DNA from: Qipengyuania gaetbuli
GTDB lineage: Bacteria; Pseudomonadota; Alphaproteobacteria; Sphingomonadales; Sphingomonadaceae
Reading direction: 5' to 3'
DNA: 64,000 nucleotides
Assembly: GCF_009827315.1 (NCBI RefSeq)
Contig: NZ_WTYF01000004.1
Coordinates: 1,178,001 to 1,242,000 of the forward strand
In this document: piece after piece, positions 20,073-28,187 of the stretch
Layout of the letters: each line of letters starts with the position of its first letter
Position numbering within the stretch: the first letter of the stretch is position 1
The notes under the pieces: generated by a model
Seen by the model: the letters and a program-made list of their open reading frames with translations, nothing else
The model's database searches: none
What the model was told of the DNA's origin: nothing
Translations under genes and position numbers: made by a program

Positions 20073-20629
20073 CAGTCGTCTGCCTTTTCTTCTTCGATGT
20101 CTTCGGCACCGCTCGTGTCGAGCGGCTGGGTGGCGGCGATGAGCGCGTCGGTCAGGACGAGCTTCGCGGAATGGATTTCTTCGAGCGGGAGCGATACTTC
20201 GCCCGCCTTGGTATCGACGATCGTCACGCGGCCGTCTTGGAGGCCCTTGAGGTCGCCCTTGTAGGTGCGCTGACCGTCATAGCCCTTGACCATGGAGATC
20301 TTGGCTTCGTGCCCGGCCCAGTTGGCGTAATCCTTGGGACGGGTGAGCGGCCGGTCGATGCCGGGCGAGCTGACTTCGAGGTGATAGGCGCCTTCGATCA
20401 GCACCTCGCCCTGCTCCTCCAGCTCGTCGATCCGGTCGGACACACGGCGCGAAAGCGCGGCGCACTGGTCGATCACCAGCTGGCCGGTCGCCGGGTCTTC
20501 CGCCATGATCTGCAGAGCCTGCCCGCCGTCGCCGGCTTCCGAAGGCATCATCTTCACGCGCACGAGATCGAAACCCAGCGCCTTGGCTTCGGGTTCGATG
20601 ACTTCGTTCAAGCGTGCAAGATCGGCCAT
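20072..20629 (-). CDS. rimP: ribosome maturation factor RimP
   Basis: A 185-residue factor for 30S assembly. The N-terminal alpha/beta domain (to about 100) ends in the family signature YHLEVSSPGIDRPLT; the C-terminal SH3-like domain contains GDLKGLQDGRVTI. The acidic C-terminus is somewhat longer than in E. coli. The ATG at 20629 gives the typical MADLARL start. It is the first gene of the nusA-infB operon; the 150 bp upstream should hold the operon promoter. No initiator tRNA gene precedes it, unlike in E. coli. Confidence 0.96.
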   Translation of the reverse strand: MADLARLNEVIEPEAKALGFDLVRVKMMPSEAGDGGQALQIMAEDPATGQLVIDQCAALSRRVSDRIDELEEQGEVLIEGAYHLEVSSPGIDRPLTRPKDYANWAGHEAKISMVKGYDGQRTYKGDLKGLQDGRVTIVDTKAGEVSLPLEEIHSAKLVLTDALIAATQPLDTSGAEDIEEEKADD

Positions 20630-20780
20630 TCGGTCTCCGGTTACGGTTTCATTGCGACACTGGCGTTGCGACAAAGGGTTTTCGGCCGGCCCCTTTCGGC
20701 GCCAGCCCCACTCTGTCATCGACAATGTCGGGATTAGGGGCAGATAGGCGCAGGGACCGCGTAAATCAAGCGCAAAGAGA

Positions 20781-20806
20781 AAGGGCCCGGCGTGAACCGG
20801 GCCCTT
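20781..20806 (-). terminator. terminator of the subtilase gene
   Basis: AAGGGCCCGG and CCGGGCCCTT form a perfect 10-bp stem with a 6-nt loop. On the minus strand it is followed by TCTCTTT, so it fits best as the end of the S8 protease transcript. It may also act on the plus strand. Confidence 0.75.
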
Positions 20807-20831
20807 CCCATTTTCCGATTGGCGGTCGACC

Positions 20832-21950
20832 TTACTGGACGACGCCGATCACGTCGGAGTTGCCGTCCGGATCGCCGTTGACGCGGCCACCGTTGCCGAC
20901 AGCACCCTGCAGCAGGATGCCGGCGAGGTGCGGCGTTGCCATCGAGGTGCCGCTGATGGTGTTGTAGCCGCTGCCGGTCCAGGTCGACTTGATCGACGAA
21001 CCCGGCTCCGCATAGTCGACCGGCGGGTTGCCGTAGTTCGAGAAGCTCGACCAGTTGTCACCGATCGCGAAGGACGAGACGGTGTAGACGTTCGGGCCGT
21101 TGGCACGGGCCGGTGAGTGGTTGTTCGCATCGTCACGCTCGTTGCCTGCTGCCAGGGCGAAGCGGACACCGCCAGCTGCGGCTGCGATGACTGCATTGTC
21201 GAGCGTGGTGCTGACACCGCCGCCAAGGCTCATGTTGGCAACGTCGCCCGGACGGCCAAACTGCGCCACGTAGTCGATGCCGGCGACGACGCCCGAGGTC
21301 GAGCCCGAGCCGCGGCGGTCGAGCACACGGACCGAAACGACCGGCGCACCCGGTGCAACGCCGATGACGCCGATGCTGTTGTCGATGGCTGCGATCGTGC
21401 CGGCGACGTGCGTACCGTGGCCGTTCTCGTCATTGGCATCGCCGCGCGAGAGGAAGCTGGCCGAACGCGCAACGTCGACGTTGAGATCGGGGTGGTCGAG
21501 CTGGATGCCGCTGTCGATGACCCATGCAGTGGCGAAGTTACCGGCGCCGCCGCCGTTGACGCGGGCGATGCCCCAGGGCGTTTCCTGCGCAGGCTGCGTG
21601 CCGCCGCCACCGCCGGGCTTGCCGCGACTCTGGACGCCGATAGCCGTGATGACCTGGTCCTGCTCGCAATAGGCGATGTTGGCATTCTTGCGCTGCATGT
21701 TCTCGACAGCCTGCGGAGCCGCGTTCACGGCAAAGCCCTTCACCGCAACCGAATAGACGTGCTTGATCTGGGCACCTTCGGCCTGGGCGGCACGCATGGC
21801 TTCGGCCTTCGCATTGCCGCGCGAGACGGTCTTGTCGAAGACGCAGATGTAGCTGTTGGCGATCTTGTCGCCGGCCTGCTGGGCCTGAGCCGGGGCAGCG
21901 AGCGCCAGCATGGGAAGAGCCGCCAGAGCGGCCAGAGTCTTGGCTTTCAT
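20832..21950 (-). CDS. secreted S8 family subtilisin-like serine protease
   Basis: A 372-residue exported protease. A signal peptide (1-24, ending APAQAQ) is followed by an inhibitor I9-type propeptide (about 30-103) and a short Gly linker, then the peptidase domain. The catalytic triad is Asp146 (WVIDSG), His178 (NGHGTHVAGT) and Ser336 (SGTSMATPH), with Asn270 as the oxyanion residue. There is no C-terminal autotransporter or sorting domain, so it is probably periplasmic or secreted. The ATG at 21950 follows GGAGGG and opens the signal peptide. Confidence 0.95.
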   Translation of the reverse strand: MKAKTLAALAALPMLALAAPAQAQQAGDKIANSYICVFDKTVSRGNAKAEAMRAAQAEGAQIKHVYSVAVKGFAVNAAPQAVENMQRKNANIAYCEQDQVITAIGVQSRGKPGGGGGTQPAQETPWGIARVNGGGAGNFATAWVIDSGIQLDHPDLNVDVARSASFLSRGDANDENGHGTHVAGTIAAIDNSIGVIGVAPGAPVVSVRVLDRRGSGSTSGVVAGIDYVAQFGRPGDVANMSLGGGVSTTLDNAVIAAAAGGVRFALAAGNERDDANNHSPARANGPNVYTVSSFAIGDNWSSFSNYGNPPVDYAEPGSSIKSTWTGSGYNTISGTSMATPHLAGILLQGAVGNGGRVNGDPDGNSDVIGVVQ

Positions 21951-22188
21951 GTAGTCCCTCCGAAATTCAGCAGCGCGCGACCCGCACTGAACTGATGGGG
22001 AAGTTCTAACCGGCAATTCCGACCTGTCGAGTCGAGCGCCGGGCGAAAACAAGACTAATTTTCAATTAAATATATATCTGTTGTGAATTTATCACAGTTC
22101 TGGAATTTTTTACTCGCGCAGAGAGCGGGCCGAGAACTAACGCTCATAGCCTTGCAAGTAAAAAGCAGCAATAATTGATAACGTTCTC

Positions 22189-23772
22189 TTATTCGGGCTG
22201 CAATTCTCCGGGCACTTCCGTCTCGTCTTCATTCGGTGGCCGGTTCTCGAACCGGCGATGGCGAACGATGCGCGGAGTTATAACGATGTAGAGTTCGGTG
22301 GTCGTGCTGGTCGACCTTTCGGTGCGGAAGACATTGCCGATCAGCGGGATGTCGCCGAGCAGCGGGATCTTCGACTTGGTGGTCAGCACGTTCTCCTGCG
22401 TCAGCCCGCCGATCACGAAGGTTTCCCCGTCACGCACCGAGGCGCTGGTTTCCGCCTCGCGCTGGCTGATGGTGGGATAGCCCTGGCTGAAACCCGTCAC
22501 GCTCGAGACGACGCCATAGATTTTCGAGGTGATGTAGCCGTCAGTGCTGACGCGCGGTGCGATCTGCAGGGTCACGCCGACATTCACGTACTGGACCTGC
22601 TGCGACACGCCGTTGACGCCCGACAGCTGGATCGAGGTCAGGATCGGCAAGGCATCGCCGGTGATGATCTTCGCGGTTGACCCGCTCTGCGCCGCAATCC
22701 GCGGGCGCGAAACGATCCGCCCCTCCCCTTTCTGGATCTGGGCATAGATGGCGGCCTGGATCTGACCCGACGGCAGGATGTCTTCCGGATCGACCCCGAA
22801 AGGCAGGAAGCCGCCGGTCGCGATATTGCCAACCGCGATCTGGCCGTTCGAATTGGTGAAGTCGATGCCGAGGTTGCGCGCACCGGTTTCGGTCAGTTCA
22901 ACGAATTGTGTTTCGAGAATGACGCTGTCCACGGGCACGTCGATTAGCTCGATCTGGCGCTTGACCCGCTCGATCCGCTCGGGCGTGCCGGTGATCCAGA
23001 TCGCGTTGAGGCGGCGGTCGACAGCAAGACCGCTGCCGACGTTCTGGCCCAGCGGTTTGGCCTCCTGTTCGACCGGACGGCTCTGCCCGATATAGGAGTT
23101 GGCCTGCGTTGCACCCGGCGACCCGAAGCCGGGTTCGCGGCGGATGAACACATCATTGGGCGCAATTTCCGCGCCCTCGGCGAGGAGCCCGACGATTTCC
23201 GACACGTCGGCGTATTTCAGAAACACGAGTTCGTAGGAATCGCCCGGCTGGTAACTGTCGACCGGCCCGCGCTGCAATTCCTGCTGCGGCACCACGTCCT
23301 CGCCTTCAGAGCCGATGGGACGCGTGCCGATCGTCTCTTCATTGCTGACCTGTTCCACGCGGACCTGCACGGCCAGATTGCCCATCTGCTCCGCCCGGAT
23401 ACGCGCGGGACGCGCGGTGTCGAACCGCATCACGAGGCTGCTTCCCTCGGTCACGAACTGGATCGAGCGCACGAGACCGCGGTAGCTCTGGCGGTTGGGC
23501 ACACGCCCGACCTTGAGCGTCGTCGCCATAACCAGTTCGGGACGGGTAGGATTTTCATCGAGCGTGGCGATACGGGGCTCGGCAGGGGAAAAGCGCAGGA
23601 GGAAATCCGAACCGCCCGCGTCTTCCGACACCAAGCGAACCTCTTCCAGCACCGAGGGCACCACCTGCGCGTGCAAGGGTGCGCCGGCAAGCGCTGCAAA
23701 TGCAGCGGCTGCCATCAGGCAATAAACAAGTAGGGTATGGCGCCCTGCGACCCGGGCCCTCACCAGTGCCAT
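22189..23772 (-). CDS. secretin (type II/III secretion and type IV pilus outer-membrane pore family)
   Basis: A 527-residue protein of the secretin superfamily. After a signal peptide (about 1-36, ending APLHAQ) comes an AMIN-like/N0-like periplasmic region, an N1-type KH-like domain (about 170-280, with NAIWITGTPERIERV), and the C-terminal secretin barrel (about 285-515, including VSRPRIAAQSGSTAKI and SVRDGETFVIGGLTQE). The hallmark LLGDIPLIGNVFR lies near 475. No other pilus, type II or type III secretion gene is nearby. The start at 23772 is plausible, but its ribosome binding site is weak. Confidence 0.85.
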   Translation of the reverse strand: MALVRARVAGRHTLLVYCLMAAAAFAALAGAPLHAQVVPSVLEEVRLVSEDAGGSDFLLRFSPAEPRIATLDENPTRPELVMATTLKVGRVPNRQSYRGLVRSIQFVTEGSSLVMRFDTARPARIRAEQMGNLAVQVRVEQVSNEETIGTRPIGSEGEDVVPQQELQRGPVDSYQPGDSYELVFLKYADVSEIVGLLAEGAEIAPNDVFIRREPGFGSPGATQANSYIGQSRPVEQEAKPLGQNVGSGLAVDRRLNAIWITGTPERIERVKRQIELIDVPVDSVILETQFVELTETGARNLGIDFTNSNGQIAVGNIATGGFLPFGVDPEDILPSGQIQAAIYAQIQKGEGRIVSRPRIAAQSGSTAKIITGDALPILTSIQLSGVNGVSQQVQYVNVGVTLQIAPRVSTDGYITSKIYGVVSSVTGFSQGYPTISQREAETSASVRDGETFVIGGLTQENVLTTKSKIPLLGDIPLIGNVFRTERSTSTTTELYIVITPRIVRHRRFENRPPNEDETEVPGELQPE

Positions 23773-23979
23773 CGATTACGTATTCCCAGTCCCAGCCCCC
23801 TGCATACCGCACTCCTTACGCACGGCAACACTCTCGGGAAGAAATCCCCCGTATCGTGGCAAGATTACGACAGTCCGACAATCGGTTCGCGACGATTTCT
23901 TGCACCTGCACCAAATAGAGACTGCCCCGCCGCGGCATCGACCGGGGCGGGCCAGACACTTGGACCCGGCGCGACCTTC

Positions 23980-24822
23980 TCAATGGCCGTGGTCATGTTC
24001 GCCCTCGTCGGGCGCCCAGGTGACATGGGTGACGAATTTCATGCCGTTGCTTTCCTTCACGAAGACATGCGGCTTGCCGTTGGGGAGATAGGCGACGGGG
24101 CGCCCCCAGTTGGTCGGCGTGTTGCCGACATCGGGCAGGCTCATTCGGGTGTTCTTGCCCTTGCCGCCGCCCTTTCCGCCGCCGCCCTTGCCGCCGCCCT
24201 TGCCACCGCCGCCGGTGTCGCCCCCGCCACCGGTCGAACCGGTGTAGATTGCCACCAGCTCATCGTAGTCGTGGAAGTCGGGATGCTCGTTATCTTGCGG
24301 CCAGCTGGTGTATTCCATGCAGGACGTCGTCTCGTCGGTGCTGAAATTCTCGTTCTGGTGACCAAGGCCGTAGTCGTGGCCGATTTCCTGGCAGGTGACG
24401 AGCTGGCGCCAGCTATAGGTGTCATAGGCTTCGCGGTTGAAGTAATTGTCGTTCAGCTTGGTCGTGCCGGCGACGATCTTGCCGTTCGACAGCGCTATGC
24501 TCGCAAGGCCGAGCCAGCCGTTCGCCCCGTAGTCGGCATTGCAAACCTGGATGGTGTTGGTCGTCATCGCGCAAGACGAGTTGTTGCCGTATTCCAGCGG
24601 AGCCTCGATCACTTCCGAGGCATTCCAGTCTCCGACGGCTTCCTGCACGTAGGAGCGCCACTGGGCGCTGGTGTTGTCGACCACCGCGACGCTCACTGCG
24701 GTGCCGTCGAAATTCCACGCATAGGTACTCCAGGCATGATGCGCCGAAGCGCCGGTTGCTGCCAGCGTGGCGCAGCCCAGTGCGGTGATCATACCGAAGC
24801 GGCGCAGGCGAGTAGTGGTCAT
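23980..24822 (-). CDS. secreted metalloprotease-like protein with QExGHxxGxxH site
   Basis: A 280-residue exported protein. A signal peptide (1-27, ending ATGASA) is followed by a matrixin-like region. The presumed zinc site is QEIGHDYGLGH at 145-155, where the first His of the classical HExGHxxGxxH motif is Gln. C144 and C168 flank it and probably form a disulfide; CMEY at 168-171 may be the Met-turn. Residues about 200-222 are a Gly/Lys repeat region, then a short C-terminal domain ending in a His-rich tail. The ATG at 24822 follows GGGGGG. Whether it is active is unknown. Confidence 0.7.
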   Translation of the reverse strand: MTTTRLRRFGMITALGCATLAATGASAHHAWSTYAWNFDGTAVSVAVVDNTSAQWRSYVQEAVGDWNASEVIEAPLEYGNNSSCAMTTNTIQVCNADYGANGWLGLASIALSNGKIVAGTTKLNDNYFNREAYDTYSWRQLVTCQEIGHDYGLGHQNENFSTDETTSCMEYTSWPQDNEHPDFHDYDELVAIYTGSTGGGGDTGGGGKGGGKGGGGKGGGKGKNTRMSLPDVGNTPTNWGRPVAYLPNGKPHVFVKESNGMKFVTHVTWAPDEGEHDHGH

Positions 24823-24948
24823 GGTATCCCCCCGATGCATTTGCGTTCGAGCGGGGAGAATGCGCGCCAACGGCTAACCGCGGCATAAGGAGGATGGCTG
24901 AGAAAGAAGCCTAACGAAACGGGCCCCAGCGGTAACCCTGCTGCCGCG

Positions 24949-25977
24949 CTAGCCCTGCTCTTCCATCATGCCGTGCTTCTTGATAGCATGACGCAGCTGG
25001 TCGTAGCTGAGGCCGAGGGCTTTCGCCGTCTGCCGCTGGTTCCAGCGGTGCTTGCCCAGCGCGTGCTCCAGGATCAGGCGCTCGTGCGCATCGACCGCGG
25101 AACGTAAATCGTCGACATTGTCGAGCTCCGCCGCAGGCTCTGCGACGGAAGCAGCGGGCGCGGCATCGGTGCGCGGCTTGGCCGGAGTGGGCGAGAGCGG
25201 TTTCCACGGGCTGTCGAAAGGGTCGAACTGGACGTGGCCGATCGGGTTGCTCCAGTCGTCCCAGCGATAGACCGCGCGTTCCACCACGTTGCGTAGTTCG
25301 CGCACATTGCCCGGCCAGGGATAGTTTTCGAGCTGTTCGCTCACGTGCTCGCTGAAGCCCGGCCAAGCCTCCCAGCCGAGTTCAGCACCCATGCGGCGCC
25401 CGAAATAATCGGCCAGCACGCCGATATCCCCTTCGCGTACGCGCAGGGGCGGAAGGGTGATGACCTCGAAACTGAGCCGGTCGAGCAAGTCGGCGCGAAA
25501 CTCGCCGCGCTCAGCCTTGGCGGGCAGGTCCTCGTTGGTGGCGGCGACAATGCGCACGTCGACCCGGATCGGCCGCGAGGAACCGATGCGCGTTACCTCG
25601 CCATATTCCACGGCGCGCAGCAGGCGTTCTTGAGCACCCATCGACAGCGTGCCCAGTTCGTCGAGAAACAGTGTGCCTTTGTCGGCTTCCTCAAACCTGC
25701 CCGCGCGGGATCTGGTAGCGCCGGTAAACGCACCCGCCTCGTGACCGAACAGTTCGGATTCGATCAGGGTTTCGGGCAGCGCGGCGCAGTTCATGGTGAC
25801 GAGCGGTTCACCCCACCGTGTTGACAGGCGATGGAGACGCTCAGCGATGAGTTCCTTGCCCGTGCCGCGCTCACCAATGACGAGCACGGGACGTCGCATG
25901 GGGGCCGCACGGCTTGTCCGCTCGACCGCATCGAGGAAGGCGCCGGACTGGCCGATGAACTGGGTTTCCCGCTCCAT
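24949..25977 (-). CDS. pspF: phage shock protein operon transcriptional activator PspF
   Basis: A 342-residue sigma-54 enhancer-binding protein without a receiver domain, as expected of PspF. The AAA+ domain (about 7-240) has Walker A GERGTGKE at 35-42, the sigma-54 contact loop GAFTGA at 82-87, and Walker B TLFLDELG. A C-terminal Fis-type helix-turn-helix is at about 300-338 (NQRQTAKALGLSYDQLRHAI). The chain between them is longer and more Pro/Ala-rich than in E. coli. PspA binding normally holds PspF inactive. It is divergent from the psp operon. Confidence 0.95.
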   Translation of the reverse strand: MERETQFIGQSGAFLDAVERTSRAAPMRRPVLVIGERGTGKELIAERLHRLSTRWGEPLVTMNCAALPETLIESELFGHEAGAFTGATRSRAGRFEEADKGTLFLDELGTLSMGAQERLLRAVEYGEVTRIGSSRPIRVDVRIVAATNEDLPAKAERGEFRADLLDRLSFEVITLPPLRVREGDIGVLADYFGRRMGAELGWEAWPGFSEHVSEQLENYPWPGNVRELRNVVERAVYRWDDWSNPIGHVQFDPFDSPWKPLSPTPAKPRTDAAPAASVAEPAAELDNVDDLRSAVDAHERLILEHALGKHRWNQRQTAKALGLSYDQLRHAIKKHGMMEEQG

Positions 25978-26006
25978 GGCCAATAGATAGTGAATTTCAC
26001 CAAGGG

Positions 26007-26023
26007 TTGGCAACAGGCGCCAA
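26007..26023. promoter_or_regulatory. inverted repeat, candidate PspF enhancer site
   Basis: TTGGC, 7 nt, GCCAA lies about 57 bp upstream of the sigma-54 promoter -24 element and 30 bp from the pspF start. Position and symmetry fit an upstream activating sequence that could also repress pspF. The assignment is inference. Confidence 0.35.
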
Positions 26024-26078
26024 TATGTCGTTCGTCGAATTTCCGTAAAAAGGGCGGAATTCGGGGCAAAATCGAGTT

Positions 26079-26094
26079 TGGCACGGCCTTTGCT
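26079..26094 (+). promoter_or_regulatory. sigma-54 (RpoN) promoter of the psp operon
   Basis: TGGCACGGCCTTTGCT matches the consensus TGGCAC(R)N4TTGC(W) at every defined position, with GG at 80-81 and GC at 92-93 correctly spaced. Transcription should begin near 26105, about 30 nt before the first gene. It lies between pspF and pspA, as in other bacteria. Confidence 0.92.
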
Positions 26095-26136
26095 GAACAC
26101 AGGACAACCAAGCAATCGATGTCAGGGAGGACCACA

Positions 26137-26289
26137 ATGTACAGCCGCCAATTCTTCCGCAGCCAGCTCGGACAGGCCGCACTCGCCAGCATCGCTGCGA
26201 TGACCGCCTTCGTCGTGCTGAGTTCGCAGATCGCGGTGACTGCGCCCGTGGCGACCTTGGCGTCCTACGAACAGGTAGAGATCGCGTGA
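26137..26289 (+). CDS. 50-aa single-span membrane protein, first gene of psp operon
   Basis: A 50-residue protein with a short basic N-terminus (RQFFRSQLGQ), one hydrophobic segment (about 13-34) and a short polar tail. GGGAGG lies 6 nt before the ATG, and the sigma-54 start point is about 30 nt upstream, so it should be the first message translated on psp induction. I do not recognise a family. The size and topology are like small membrane-stress peptides, but no function can be claimed. A strong hairpin separates it from pspA. Confidence 0.65.
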   Translation: MYSRQFFRSQLGQAALASIAAMTAFVVLSSQIAVTAPVATLASYEQVEIA

Positions 26290-26306
26290 CCGACAATTCA
26301 CCCCTA

Positions 26307-26349
26307 GGGCCGGAGCGCACAACTCCCGACAGTCCCCGCGCTCCGGCCC
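26307..26349 (+). repeat. strong intercistronic hairpin in the psp transcript
   Basis: GGGCCGGAGCGC and GCGCTCCGGCCC form a perfect 12-bp GC-rich stem around a 19-nt loop. It begins 18 bp after the stop of the 50-aa gene and ends 128 bp before pspA. No T-tract follows. It may stabilise or punctuate the psp mRNA. The 188-bp gap holding it has no convincing gene. Confidence 0.6.
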
Positions 26350-26477
26350 GACCCCGCGCTCATGGCGGCGTCCGTCTCGCACGGATCGACCGCGAGGCGC
26401 AGCGGGCACGCGAGTGGACCAATCCCGAAGCAGTGAATACGAAAATCAACGAGTTCTTTTCAACCGGAGCACCCTTG

Positions 26478-27170
26478 ATGGGCATTTTCAGCCGAACCCG
26501 CGACATCATCGCCGCCAACTTCAACGACATGCTCGATAAGGCGGACGACCCCCAGAAGATGATCCGCATGATCATCCTCGAAATGGAGGAAACCCTGGTC
26601 GAGGTTCGCGCCAGTGCCGCGCGCACCATCGCCGACCAGAAGGAGATGCATCGCCACACGGTGAAGCTGGACAGGCTCCAGGCCGACTGGGCCGAGAAGG
26701 CGCAGCTGGCCCTGTCGAAGGACCGCGAAGACCTCGCCCGTGCGGCGCTGGTCGAAAAGAAGAAGGCTGCGGACATGTCCGACCAGCTCAAGCAGGAAAT
26801 CGCGGTGCTCGACGATGCACTGCGCGCTTACGAGCAGGACATCCAGAAGCTGCAGAACCGCCTGCGCGAGGCGCGCAGCCGCCAGACCGCCATCGCGGCG
26901 CGCCTCGAAAGCGCCGAGAACCGCGTCAAGCTGCGCAGCCTGATGACCGAAGAACGCGTGGACGATGCGCTCAGCCGCTTCGACCAGCTGGAACGCCGCG
27001 TCGACTATGCCGAAGGCCGCGCCGATGCGCTCTCGATTGCCGACAACAGCGGCAAGCCCAGCCTCGCCGACGAAATCGCCGCGCTGGAAGGCGCCGATGC
27101 GATCGACGACGAACTTGCAGAAATGAAAAAGGCGCTCGGCAAGGGCAGCGCCGACGAACAGGGGAATTAA
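26478..27170 (+). CDS. pspA: phage shock protein A
   Basis: A 230-residue ESCRT-III-like membrane-repair protein and negative regulator of PspF. It starts with the canonical MGIFSRTRDIIAANFNDML amphipathic helix, which fixes the ATG at 26478; an in-frame ATG at 26286 would add 64 unrelated residues that cross the hairpin. The rest is long coiled-coil (about 25-190), including the conserved DPQKMIRMIILEMEETLVEVR. It is followed 3 bp later by pspB. Confidence 0.96.
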   Translation: MGIFSRTRDIIAANFNDMLDKADDPQKMIRMIILEMEETLVEVRASAARTIADQKEMHRHTVKLDRLQADWAEKAQLALSKDREDLARAALVEKKKAADMSDQLKQEIAVLDDALRAYEQDIQKLQNRLREARSRQTAIAARLESAENRVKLRSLMTEERVDDALSRFDQLERRVDYAEGRADALSIADNSGKPSLADEIAALEGADAIDDELAEMKKALGKGSADEQGN

Positions 27171-27173
27171 GAC

Positions 27174-27476
27174 ATGGACTTCGAAGACATCCTGGCAATC
27201 ATGGCGATCTTCGTCTTCCTGCCGTGGATCATCCTCCACTACGTAACCAAGTGGAAGACCGCGGCGACGATCACGACCGACGACGAGGCCCTGCTCGAAG
27301 AGCTCTACAACCTCGCCAAGCGTCTCGATGATCGCATGGACACGGTCGAGCGCCTGGTCGCTTCCGACAACCCCGATTTCCGTCCCGCCCGCCTCGTCCA
27401 CGACAGCGAAAAGGACAACCAGCAGCTGCGCGAACTCGAACAGCTGATCGCCGAAAAGAAAGGAGCATCGCAGTGA
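27174..27476 (+). CDS. pspB: phage shock protein B, extended form
   Basis: A 100-residue inner-membrane protein: one hydrophobic segment (about 7-26, IMAIFVFLPWIILHY) then a coiled coil with LDDRMDTVERLVASDNPDFR (about 52-71), matching the E. coli PspB pattern of RIQALESILD...NWR. A further 25 charged residues extend it beyond the usual 74. PspB and PspC relay membrane stress to PspA/PspF. It overlaps pspC by 4 bp. Confidence 0.9.
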   Translation: MDFEDILAIMAIFVFLPWIILHYVTKWKTAATITTDDEALLEELYNLAKRLDDRMDTVERLVASDNPDFRPARLVHDSEKDNQQLRELEQLIAEKKGASQ

Positions 27477-27850
27477 ATTCGCCCCGCACCACTCTCTACA
27501 GGGACAAGCAGAATGCGAAGCTCATGGGCGTGTGCTCGGGCATCGCGGACTACACCGGCGTCAACGTTTTCTGGATCCGTCTCGGTTTCCTGGGCCTGAC
27601 CTTCATGACCGGCGGTTCGACCATCCCGTTCTACTTCATTGCCGGCATCCTGTTGAACAAGAAGCCCCCGCACCTCTACTCCGAGCCTGCCGAGCAGCGC
27701 TACTGGCAGGGCGTGCGCCAGAACCCCAAGCGGACCGCTCGCGAAATCCGCGCCCGGATGAAGGACATTGATCGCCGCCTGGCCGACGTCGAAACCTTCT
27801 ACGTCAGCAGCAACCCGCGTCTTAACGCGGAAATCGAACGCCTGCGCTGA
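27473..27850 (+). CDS. pspC: phage shock protein C
   Basis: A 125-residue inner-membrane stress sensor. The PspC domain covers about 5-62 (LYRDKQNAKLMGVCSGIADYTGV, then a hydrophobic segment TFMTGGSTIPFYFIAGILL). The C-terminal part (about 85-125) is a coiled coil, MKDIDRRLADVETFYVSSN then EIERLR, which echoes the motif repeated in the small proteins encoded downstream. The ATG overlaps the pspB stop. Confidence 0.94.
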   Translation: MNSPRTTLYRDKQNAKLMGVCSGIADYTGVNVFWIRLGFLGLTFMTGGSTIPFYFIAGILLNKKPPHLYSEPAEQRYWQGVRQNPKRTAREIRARMKDIDRRLADVETFYVSSNPRLNAEIERLR

Positions 27851-27878
27851 GCGCCTGGCTTAGGGGAGGGAGTTAGCA

Positions 27879-28187
27879 ATGGAAAACGTCGGGGTATTCA
27901 TTCCCATCATCGCCCTGATGATCCCGATCGTCGCGATCTGGACCAAGCACCAGCAGAAACTGGCCGAGATGAACATCCAGTCGACGGCCCAGGCAACCGC
28001 CGAGCAGGCCGCACAATACGCCAGCAAGGTCCAGCAGCTCGAAGACCGCGTGAAGGTGCTCGAGCGGATCGTGACCGACAAGGGCTACGACGTCGCCACC
28101 CAGATCGAAGCGCTGCGTGACCAGCGCCGCGTAGACGAAACCGGCAGCGGCGTGCCGCTCGACATGGCCAAGCGGGAGAACGTGTGA
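27879..28187 (+). CDS. PspB-like small membrane/coiled-coil protein (paralogue 1)
   Basis: A 102-residue protein with an N-terminal membrane segment (about 5-22, GVFIPIIALMIPIVAIW) and a coiled coil containing LEDRVKVLERIVTDKGYD, then QIEALRDQR (about 52-83). This is the PspB-type motif, and the membrane-then-coil topology is the same. The C-terminal 20 residues are polar. It is 28 bp after pspC and overlaps the next gene. A modified PspB role is inferred from motif and position; there is no direct evidence for function. Confidence 0.8.
   Translation: MENVGVFIPIIALMIPIVAIWTKHQQKLAEMNIQSTAQATAEQAAQYASKVQQLEDRVKVLERIVTDKGYDVATQIEALRDQRRVDETGSGVPLDMAKRENV

Noticed and set aside
23925..23960. 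A GC-rich inverted repeat after the metalloprotease-like gene as a terminator.
   Set aside because: Pairing is imperfect (about 6 bp secure) and the T-tract is poor, so it was not called.
26286..26477. A longer PspA beginning at 26286, overlapping the stop of the 50-aa gene.
   Set aside because: The extra 64 residues cross a perfect 12-bp hairpin and are unlike any PspA; the canonical MGIFSR start is at 26478.
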